Positions 36,601-47,600 of a stretch of DNA of 64,000 nucleotides are shown piece after piece. Made by a program: the position numbers and the translations under genes. The stretch is from Agelas oroides (lineage: Eukaryota; Porifera; Demospongiae; Agelasida; Agelasidae), in contig OX422193.1 of assembly GCA_949130485.1 (NCBI GenBank), positions 7,983,356 through 8,047,355 on the forward strand, in the 5' to 3' direction. Each line of letters begins with the position of its first letter. The first letter of the stretch is position 1. The notes beneath the pieces are model-generated. The model saw nothing but the letters and a program-made list of their open reading frames with translations. It had not been told where the DNA came from and searched no databases.

Positions 36601-38537
36601 ACCATGTCATATTTTGGAGATATAATAAGACTAAAATGGCAGTATGTACAGAACAACAGTTTAACATTGATTATGCAAGTTCAGTTGTGCTCCTTGAAGC
36701 AGCTCTTCGAGGATTGTCTCTTGGGTCTGCACACTGCACAGTTCATGGTTGCCTTTGTTGGCATCTAAGGAGAGCATCAATTTATGGCCCTGTGAAAGTG
36801 TACGGAGGGGAAGAGGTAAAATGTGTAAATTGAACATCACTCATAGTGATGTGTTTTACCCATGCATGCATTCTTTTGCCCTGAACAACAACAACAACAA
36901 CAACAACAGACACTAACTACCAGAAAGACCTTGACATCTCTTGACCCTTTTGCCTCCGTCACGAATTCATATCAATCATGTGAAAATCTCCCAGGCTTTC
37001 TCCGTGCTGTAAATAATCAGAACGTTGACTTGGAGAAGGTCTGGGAACAATGCTACATGTGATACCCTGCTGCAAACCTTCAGCTACACACTGTCTCAGT
37101 AGCCTCATTCCCATGCACGCCCCACCCAGCTTTCTGTTGCTTACCACCATACAGCAAGCAACAGAAAGCCAGGTGAGGGCCTACGAAAGAGGCTACACAG
37201 TCTACTTTCTGGTTATACTCTCTCCAAGAAGAGGTTGCATGCCCACACGAAGTACAAGAGTATCCCAGCAGCTGCAACTAATTAAATCATGCAAATTCAG
37301 CTGTAAATCTGGCTTATTCATGCCTTCCCACCCTCCCCATTGCACAAAACATAAATATTGTACACAATAAGGTGGCTTACAAATAGTTTCAAGACAGAGG
37401 TCTTAGCCGTTTTCCAAAAATAGCATATTGGTAGACATCATGAGCTGAACCATCGGCGGCTTTCCAGTCAATTAATGCCGCGCACTGCACGCAATACGAC
37501 CATCGGACTCACTTATGAATACACCAACTCTTCGGGTAGCAAATATTAGCGCATGGAGACGACCGCTCTTTCCGCGAATCAAACTGATGGATCTTCTCAA
37601 CACGCGTTTGGAATTCCCCATACATTCTCTATAGCCAGCTGCTAAAGTTTTACCCCAGCCCTCATACGTGACGTCATTATGCAAGTCGGCCATTATGTAG
37701 CCCATAGAATTTCTAATAATTCGTACACCCTATTAATTCGTACACCCCCCTTTTCTGGGAAAAAACGGTAATTTACGTACTCTAATCTATTCGTACATGT
37801 AAAATTATTCTGTTGTTCGTACAGCGGAAGCGTGTTTGAGCACAAGCAGTCTGAGTTGACACAAATATAGTGAGAGCGTTTCCAACGTCCACAAATGCGA
37901 ATGAACAAGTTCTTTTGGCTCTTGATTCTGATCGTACAGGCAGGGACGATGTCGAAATAAGCCGGGGTGGGGGTCAGTCCGCGTGTTCCCGCAGGTTTAT
38001 TCGTGTGAAACCTCACGAGACTAACGTTCAGCGAATGCTGTACAGCATGCTGCATGTAAGTTCATTCTTTGATGTCGGCTAAGAGTCTTTAATAGTGGGT
38101 GGACAGACATGTTTATGTGAAGTGTAAGTTGAGAAGCCTCATAAACTTCAAGTTGCTCACCCAGCGTAGGCATATATATATGAATGCATGTAGATCGAAG
38201 CCAAAGTTACTTGTTACTAGTTGTTGTACATAATGGCAGCTAACTTAAGTTAGAAAAGTACCTGCTGATCAGTTTCCTTAGTGTCGAAAACTTGCACGCG
38301 TTTTTCTTCTATTCACTTCGTACAAATACTCCATTTATTCGTACACCCCCCCCAACGTTTCGTAATGATCAAGGCCACCCACCTTGCTCTGGAGGTCCAC
38401 TGTAGCTCCTGCCCGAAGCAGCATCTTAACAATCTTGTCATGTCCTTCCTGACTAGCACTATAGAGTGGAAAAAACCCATTCTGTTGTGTGTGTGCATGC
38501 GTGTTTGTGTGTGTGTGCGTGCGTGCGTGCGTGCGTG

Positions 38538-38608
<71 letters not shown>

Positions 38609-41600
38609 GTGTGTGTGTGTGTGTGTCAGTAGTGGTGGAAGATACGTACTTCAAGGTGGGGGGCTAAATGATCACTACATGTGTAAGCATGCAGCAGATA
38701 GAAAGTTTTGGGGCATACGGTCTATAACCCCTCCCCTATATTTTTATGTAGAATTTGATAGTCTGGATTGCTTCTAAGGCATTTTTAGGCCAAAAAAATC
38801 ACTTGAATCTTCAGTTGTACTTACAGTTTATGACAATAGGTCACTTCACATCCACATCATGCAGACTAACATCACAGACTTAAATTTGGCCAATTGTGTG
38901 GAAGTAGACAAGTGGTCTCTAAATAGAAAGTGCATGAATACTGTAGTTGGCCTTAAATTTATATCCTGCACAATCAACTTTAGAAATCAATCTCTTTTCT
39001 GTAAGCCATTAGTCTACGTTTATTACGTGACTGATTCAATGTGTGAGGTTACTGGGAGGGTTTAGCCCCCTTACATACTCTGGAAAGTGGCGGGGAAGGT
39101 TCAAAATTCTCCTCCATTCCAACACCTATGTGTACATAGCTAAACAGCAACGCATTCACATACCAAAATAGATTATACCATGCAGTAGCATGACTCAAAC
39201 TCTTTGACAATGTTTTGCATTATCTTCAGTTCACGCATACTGAAATCGCGTCTGGGGAGAGCCTGGGAACAAGCTAGTGCTCAGTAGTGAGGGTAATGCA
39301 AACAATTCAGGCTAAATATCACACAACAATTGTTGGCATACTGCACACCTGGAACATGCAAACAGAAAGTATAATGTGCTGAAAAATGGGCCAGTACCAG
39401 TGTTTGCTTGGCACGTACAATAAGGCAATCACAACGCACATAGGTGTAAGAACCAGTGCAGCTTGTCCAACTATGGCTTGATCACTGAAGTACTTGTCAA
39501 AGCCTAGATTTCAGCTTATGTGTACTCTAGAACTTATTCTCAGAGTTGTAATTGAAATGTTATGAGTTTCTTTTGTCCTAAGACAACTACGTTAATCTGA
39601 ATTCCAAGCAGCCATTCTCATGGTTTCGGCCTAATTGGGCCTTGCCAGGTGGATGCAGTGTACATATATGCAGCGCTTTATATACGCTAGTACAACATGG
39701 CATGTCACGAAATACAGAGCTCTCAGGACCCCCCACCATCAACGCTGCCAATGAACTATGCAGATAGCATCTGTACACTTGATGTCACACGCCATGTTGT
39801 ACTAGCAAATAAATAGTCCTGCATGTATGCATTTTATACTCTGCATGCACCTGACAAGACCCGATTAGGATGAAACTACGTTCATGCATTTGAGTAATAA
39901 AGAGTTTGAGTGATCCGGTCAATGACAGTGAAGACTGCTGTGGGGAACCTGTGAAAGCAATCTCCACTCCTGAGGCAACTCTAGTAGATTAGTATATAGT
40001 CATGATTGGTTGTAGTTGTGTGAAAAAAGAACATTGAGGTTGGAAATGTACTGTTCTGGAGGCTACCTTTCATAGTTAATGTGGAACTAGAGTGCTTCCT
40101 GAAATGGGCGGAAATTGTTGCCACATGCACACGCAAAAGATGGCCTGACCATCCTTGTGTTATTTCTGACACATACGTATGAAGACTGCACCACGTTTTC
40201 GGTTTAACAGTATTCAGGATGAATACGCAGGTTTGTATGCACACCACTCTCCTGTCTTGCATTTACCCTGTCATGTAGGTCAGGGTTGGCCCCACCTCTA
40301 AGAAGCACATCAACAATGTTCTGATGGCCATTGAGGCTGGCTTGTTTCAGTGCTGTTCTACCATCCTGCATGATAGAGAGTAATCAAATGGCTCTAAAAT
40401 TAGGTAGACACTGCATCATGGGCCAGGGTGAGCTACATTAGCTATTAGTATAATTAATAGCATGGTTTCGAGTGCAATTTGGGATTAATAGCACGAGTGA
40501 ATGGCTATTAATTGCAATTTGGGATTACTAGCACTATTTGGCATTTATTGCACTGTTGTTAATGGAGCTTAAGTATGGACTGTGATATGGTCATATGATT
40601 ATGATCATTAATAGTTAGAGAAATCCTCCCAGTACGAACTTGTGCACATGATATCTTGTATATAGCAGTGAAGAGTCGTCTAGTACTAGTATACTGGCTA
40701 TTACACCCCTGAGAACCTAGATACAATAGCTACATCCCTCAGTCAAACCACTTACAATGTCAGCCACATTGACATTGACACCAGTCTTGAGAAGATAGCG
40801 AACCTGCCCTGACCGACCATACTGACATGCCTCCAACAGTTTCATCTCCTAGGTGAAGGGGCAGTAGAGGAGCACATAGCTTGCACACTGCTAGCTTAGA
40901 AAAAGGCTCAGATGCAGTAAAAGTTTATTGTGGTTAGTAGGAAGACTGAAAAGCTAAGGTGGAGCTATAGGGAACGAAAAAACACATCATGGAAGTAGAG
41001 GTACAACACTTACAAGAGGTAAAAGATTGCTCCAGTCCATGGGCTCCTCAAACATTGTTGCACCATGACCAATATGTACTCTTCTCCAGGGATCCACAAT
41101 ACTAGAGGAAGGTGAGGGGGACCTTGACCTTGATGGTAGTGAGTGTGAACGAGAAAACCTCATACCGGTACCTGCCACTGGTGATAGAGATCGTGAAAGT
41201 CGCTTTGGACTATGTAATGAAGAGCTAGACCGTGACAATCGTTTTGTACTATACAGTGGCGAGCTAGATCGTGATCTCTTTGTTTGACTATACATGTATA
41301 ATGGTGAGCTAGATCGCGACCATTGCTTTGAACTGTGTGAAGAACTAGATCGTGACTGTTGTATTGAACTGTACAGTGGAGAACTAGACCGTGACCATTG
41401 CTTTCGGCTTGGAAATGGAGATGTCATTGGAGAAAGGCTTCTTGGGCTCGCTAGCGGTGAAAAGTTTACTGAACTTGATGTTGATGACAGCGGCTTTCTA
41501 GGCTGATGGTATGCCAATCTGTCCAGTGAATGTGAGTGTTTCTGCACATCAATGGGAAATGGATCTAGATTTTCTGATCCAGTTTCCAAGCAGTACATGG

Positions 41601-44600
41601 GAGTTGATGGGATCAGTGGGAGACTATAATGTCTCTGCAACCTGCTACCCTTTGGGACCTTCACATCTGCTTGCCTCATACTGTGTAAAGGAACTATGAG
41701 GGAAGAAACAACAAGTGGCTGTCACATGAAATGTTGTGAGCTACAAATGGTGCACAAGGTGTGGTATATAACAATGATCTGGGGAATGTATAATCCAGAC
41801 CACCCCAATCAATGATAGGAGATAGCAGCCCACTCTGGAGAGGCAAACAAGGCATACCTTTGCCCGTTCTCTGCTCAAGAACAGTCATGCCACTGTTCAC
41901 TGGGCTGAGGAATTTGCAGACAAGAGACAGGGTTGTGTCCACATCCATGTGCTGATGCTCTGCTTCCTGCTGCTCTTGTGTCTCTGTCTCCATGGGAATA
42001 GTGGTACTCTCCCCCTGCTCAAAGGTTGATGGCTCTCCACATGTGCTAGGAAAATGGAAAGTCAGGATATTAAATATGACTCCAGAAAAACAATGCCAAA
42101 ACTGTTACGAAAGCAAATGATTGACCATTATAGTTAGAATCTTGGAAAAGTTGTAGTAAAACCATTGTATGTATAGCATCCCCAGGTCTTTCCACCATCC
42201 AGAGGGAATGCACTGCAATTTTGCAACAATACCGATCCCTAGGTTTGGAAGGACACATTGAAAAGTTGTCAGATCAACTACCAAGCCCTGACTGGAGGGT
42301 TGTTTTTTTCTTCCGTTTATAGGTAGAAGTCTGTTTGACAGTCCATATCAACAACAGCTCACTTTTAGAACAGTAATCAATGTGTTATAATATTGCTCAA
42401 GAGCAAACCCACTTTTGTTCTATCTGTTGCTGCATATCCATGGTGTTCAATTGCCTGTCCTGTGAAAACAGAATGCACACATATAGAAAATTTATGCACC
42501 ATACTGTATTAGTAATATGAGTACATTGGTGACCCTGTATCTTTCAACTAAAACACTAGTGAAATTGCATATGTGCAGTCATAATTCTATTCCAACTGAT
42601 GAAAGACACTGGGGGCTGAAGTGACAAGTTTTTGTCTATGCTGGAAAAAATTAATCATGACAAAGGGATGCAATATAACCCCATTTCCAGGCCATCCCAA
42701 CTCCAGGCATTGATTGTTAATCTCTGAATACTAACCTAAGCTCTGATTACACCCAAGTGGAAATAAAAAATATATATATAGTAATAAATAAAAGCCACAA
42801 AAGTGCACGTGTATGCCCAATGTTTTAGCTTTCCTTCTCAGCTTGAGAGGACTTATACCGAAGTTTGACAACATGGCTGGAAGCAGTTATCATTGGAGTA
42901 TCTACTGAGTAAGCGCTAAGGCTGAGAACTAATCTGTGGCGATTCCATGGGGCCAAACACTTTCCATCAATGAATTGGACCTATGGTGACACAGGATTTT
43001 ACAGTGGACAAACTATCTATCTTAACATGAAGGTAACTGTATTTCATAAATTTGTAAATATTTAAACCACTGCTGACCTGAGCTATTGATCAAAAGTGTT
43101 GACACTTCAAGTGACCACAAAAAAATCATCCCGGCTTGCAGGTCTGGAACATTGTTTACAGCCTACAGTAGATACACTTACAACAAACTACATCTATTAG
43201 CTACACATTTCTGGTAGCAGATTATCGATCCAGCACAGCCACACTGAGCTACAAGTGTGGTTTGACACTTTGGTGAAGTGCGCACTTAGCTACTGGCTTG
43301 CTACACTGCAGCACATCCTGTGTATCCACGGTGCTTTTGAGGGCAACTTCTTTACAACAGCAACGTCTGTCAAAAGGCTGGGGTTGCTATGATTTGGACG
43401 TCTGTACCACAAGCTGATGTACTGCAATTATCTTGTGCTTATGAAAGTCATGTGTCTCTAGGATTAATCTACCCTTCGCAATGTCCACGACGAAATTTGT
43501 TTTCCTGGCTTGTAGTCACTGGTTACCTTGCTTCCTGGGTCAGTCTCCTCCTTCCTGGTGCTCTCCTGTACAGGAAGTGGCTCCTCGTAGACACACCTAC
43601 CAGCAATAGTCACTCGGAAGATGTTCTTCTGTTGGAAATAGTCGGTGCTCTCCTGAAGTTGTTTCAATGTAAAGCGGGTGAGATGGCAAGGGAGAAGACA
43701 GGTGATTTCAACACAACCCTTTGCAATTTTGTGGAAGAGCAGTGCTGTAACTGGCAGTTTCACTTGATTTGCCAATGAGTCCCAAAGTTCATTGACATAT
43801 TTTAGAGTCCTTTCTGTGACATTTGCTTTCACTTTCAACGAAAGTTCGTCAAGTAAGTTGGGGTCTGGTCTTGGCTGTTCACGATATACCACTAAGCCCC
43901 AAAGCTTTCTGAAATATTTCAGGGTCTTCTGTAGGACACTTGCTTTCACCTTGTGTGAAAGTTCATTGAGTAGTGTCTGATCCGGCTCTGACTGTTCACT
44001 TTGGTGGAGTTCAACATCTAAGTGATCTCCTATTTTTGCTACCAGCATGTACCCAGCTAGCTCTTGCTCATATTCATGTAGCTTTGTTTTCATTTCAATG
44101 TCATCACCAGCAAACTGGTTGATAATACAGCGAAGAACATAGAAATTCTTGTAGCTTAGCAGGCCATTCTTCGTGAGGGATTCAAAGATCTCACCAACAC
44201 TTTGTGCAGTACCAAGGACTTCACTGATGAATTTCGTGGGATTAATTTCTTCTTTGTCATCACTGTCTTTTTCAGGTAAGTAGAGGGCAGTGAGAAATGC
44301 TCGGAGGATTGACACATCAATGTTCTTTCCTTGCAGCACACAGAGAGCCAGTGTAAACAGTGACGCATATTTAAATCTGATCTTTCGGAGGTTTTCTTTT
44401 GCAAGAACCAATCTATCGTCCATGTGTGGAGGTATTGGTGTTTGAGTCTTCACTTGCGATCCTATTGAAATACAACTTATGGTTCAAGTTTGTCACAGTA
44501 TGAGGCCAATAAGAAATTGCCAGGAATCAAACCGAGGGCCACTGGCTTGAGCTGTCAGTACTCTGACCACTGAGCTACTACTGCGTTTTCACTTTAATCG

Positions 44601-47600
44601 TTTTCCTCATACCACTGAATGTATGCCTATTCTAGCAGAGTTCCTAAAAAGGTAGTACAAAATCAATCACACACAACATGTACACACACTCCACACACAC
44701 ACTCCATACACACACTCCACACACCACGAGCCTGGCTGTGGGGCCTGGAACAGGAGCAAGCTGTCTGTTGCTATTTATGTCCAGTTCTGTAAGTTCAGTT
44801 CACTTGTGGCTGTTGTAGAGTTCTGTCCGCCTTGACTGCTCCCTGAATATATACTTTTTAGCCACATTCCAAGTGCTATAACTGTAGACTGTACTCCCAC
44901 AAAAATTGTCTATGTGCATTGCACAGGTCAGTCTCACACTTGGACACACTCAGCATGTGCCATTAGAATTCCATTAGGTTGAGAAGTGGTTTTCAGCTAG
45001 TCTTGTTACCAGTCCTCCACCACAGCTATCGTCGCTTGCAGTACAAATAAGTTGTTATTCGTACTGCAAGCGACGATAGCTGTGGTGGAGGACTGGGTAC
45101 GAGGCTAGTTTCCAGATGAGAGAAGATATCTAAAATTTAGAGTAAGAGACTTTACACTTTGGTCAACACATAAAGGCCAGTGGTTTGTTGCCTGCTGGTT
45201 GGAGCTAAGTGATCAGAGCCAAGCTGAGATCTCTGAGTTTGATTCCTGATGACTGCCAACAGAGGTGTCATAAAAAATATCATACCAGGACTCACCGATG
45301 GCTGAGGAGGAGCTGTCACTTGTGGGCACAATACTCGTATCCAATGAGCCCACTGACTGCTGTGGCAGTGCTAGGTCTGAGGAGAGAAGGACAGATAGTT
45401 TCATTGCCGAGCGCATTAGCGCGAGGCTCTGAATGAGGGATCTATTCTCGCAATGTACGTGCGTACGTACGTACGTATGTACGTACGTGTCGGTCACGCT
45501 TAGGAATGTCAATTTGCGGTATCGCTTAGGAATGTCAATTTGAGGTCAACGCTTGGAATGTCAATTTGCGCTCACGCCCAGGCAGGATATCGGATACGTG
45601 CATTACACGACGAAGTTGGGACGACGTTTCTTCCCGACGGACGACGGGGAGGACAGAGCTACTGGCCCTTCGCAACGTACGTATTTGCGGAGCGAAGTGC
45701 ACAAACGAGTGCTGAACGCAGCCGACGGCTGCCGACTCTGAGAAAAAAAAAAAGCAAAGAAGTCAGCCCACCGTAGAAAGCCAAGAGAGCGACAGAAGAA
45801 CAAGAAAGAGTTCAAAAGTAGAAAGCACGTATTGGAGATTGTTCACAAGCCAGGTATTTAGGCTCACTCTTCACGTTACCGTTGTTTTGTACTGTTCTTT
45901 GAACTCCCACTAGACGAGCAACGCCTGACACCTGCGCCGCGCGCCCCATCCGCGCATGGCGCTTGGAGCGGCGCGAGGCATCATGCGCATGCGTAGTCCT
46001 AGTATATCCTTAATATATAAGTGTAGATACTTGAGGTTGCGTGCGTCATAGTGGTACAGTTTTACCCGGTCAATACCACGAGATCAAAGCATACTTTTAC
46101 TTCTAGTGAGTACACAGAATGAGTCTATTCTAAAGATCGTTTTGCATTTTACACTAGCCCATCACTCACCCACACCTGCATGCATACATGATTTCCCATG
46201 AAGCAAGTTTACAGAATTTTGCTACCACAAGTATTGTGGCAGTGGCATAGCCAGGACACAGCCGATACTAGGGGACCCTATGTTTGTGGCAATTTCAGCG
46301 CAAAAGGAAGAGACAAACAGGAACTTGGGGGGTCTGGGGGGATGCTCCCACAGAAAATTTGGAATTTTTTAGCTTCACAGGTCGGTTCTGAGGCTAATTC
46401 AGGCCATACCGTCACCTTGAATCAGGAGCACTCCCACTATGCCGGACTTGTGCGCGGTGTAAAGTCACTTCATTACTCACGGCAAACTCGCGTGCAGTGA
46501 GATCAGGGGAGCGTACGAGACTTCGTTATCAGAGAGTCGGTAGACTCTCTATGTAGGGATGGCGCCGACGCGCAATATATGCGATACTTAAGCAAAAGCC
46601 ATATAACTTCACCACAAACACGCTAAAAGCTTATTTAAAGCGCCCAGGCTTCCTCTTTGAGTGCCTTTGTGATCAGCAAGACTCATATAAGTGGCAAAAA
46701 GCTACGCAGAAGACAGCTAAATGCAAAAGTGTGCGGTAGCGAAAGTGCCATTTTTTGTATTCTTTCTTTCTTTCTTGTTAAGACCACTATGTTCAACAAT
46801 GATATCTCGCAAAAGGTTTGAGTACTCACCGTCATTTTAGCATGAAACTGATGCTTATCACAGCGCGGAGCTCTGCAACCACTCAGCGTCTTCATAGCTT
46901 CAAATTCACCCTGGTCAATAAAAGCCATTCACAACAATCTGTGGTTGCTGTCTGTTGCGAAGGACGCCATTTTCTAATTTTGTACGCATGCGCACATGTA
47001 ATCTCGTTCTGAGGCCAAATACCGCGATCATTGGAACGAGACTAGTGCACAAGCGAAATCGCAAGGTGACCATGCGCACGGCTGGCACGGTCTCTTCTCG
47101 TGGTAGTGGGCAAGGTTTATGAACACCACGTAGGCAAGGCGCTGCATTCAGCTGCCAACTTATAGCTACACTAAATAAAGTAGCTACTCACAGCTTTAGT
47201 AAACTGTGCTGCAGCTGGTCAGTCATGTCATTGTGATCGAAATTCAGGAGATTGTTTCAAAACGTTTGGTACGGAGCTCCGGAGAGTGGTTGGCCTTCAT
47301 CAGATTCTTGCTGGCAATGTTATTACATTCTTGGAACCACTGCTAAATTGTCAATGCCATTTCAAGTTCTGCATGGTGTTGTGGTTACACTTGAAAGAAA
47401 TATTCTTCTTAGGCTTAGGTCTAACTGTAATAAGATTAACATCGAAACAAGACTTAAAAAAAACAACATTAAAAATGTAAAAAGATGTAGGGATGGCATG
47501 CCAAAAAGTACGCAAACAAGGTAGGGATGATGTAATAGTAAAGGTAAATTTACAAAGCCCTTATCCCTACATCATTTTACATTACAGTTGCAAACTAGTG

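Larger units (their letters stand above)
15664..40848 (-). other. Ten single-repeat ankyrin exons
   Basis: Exons 8-17 each encode one ankyrin repeat, mostly 99 nt and all phase 0 to 0. The typical pattern is DGxTPLxxAxxxGHxxVVxxLLxxGA. Exon 9 (40267-40365) resembles exon 11 (27970-28068), at 20 of 33 identical residues. Exon 10 (38383-38481) resembles exon 12 (25865-25963), at 22 of 33. This suggests duplication of a two-exon unit. The last exon ends LLAHQFL, with its stop at 15664-15666. Symmetric phases mean any repeat could be skipped or added without a frameshift. Confidence 0.9.

Noticed and set aside
38281..38777. Cys-Val or Thr-His repeat frames
   Set aside because: They translate the (GT)n microsatellite; the real feature is the ankyrin exon at 38383-38481.
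41694..41993. Extension of Death-ankyrin exon 6 past its donor
   Set aside because: Read-through would end the protein before the ankyrins. The GTATGC donor at 41857 keeps phase with the next exon.
44519..44583. Functional tRNA gene
   Set aside because: Box motifs are present but the stems do not pair properly.
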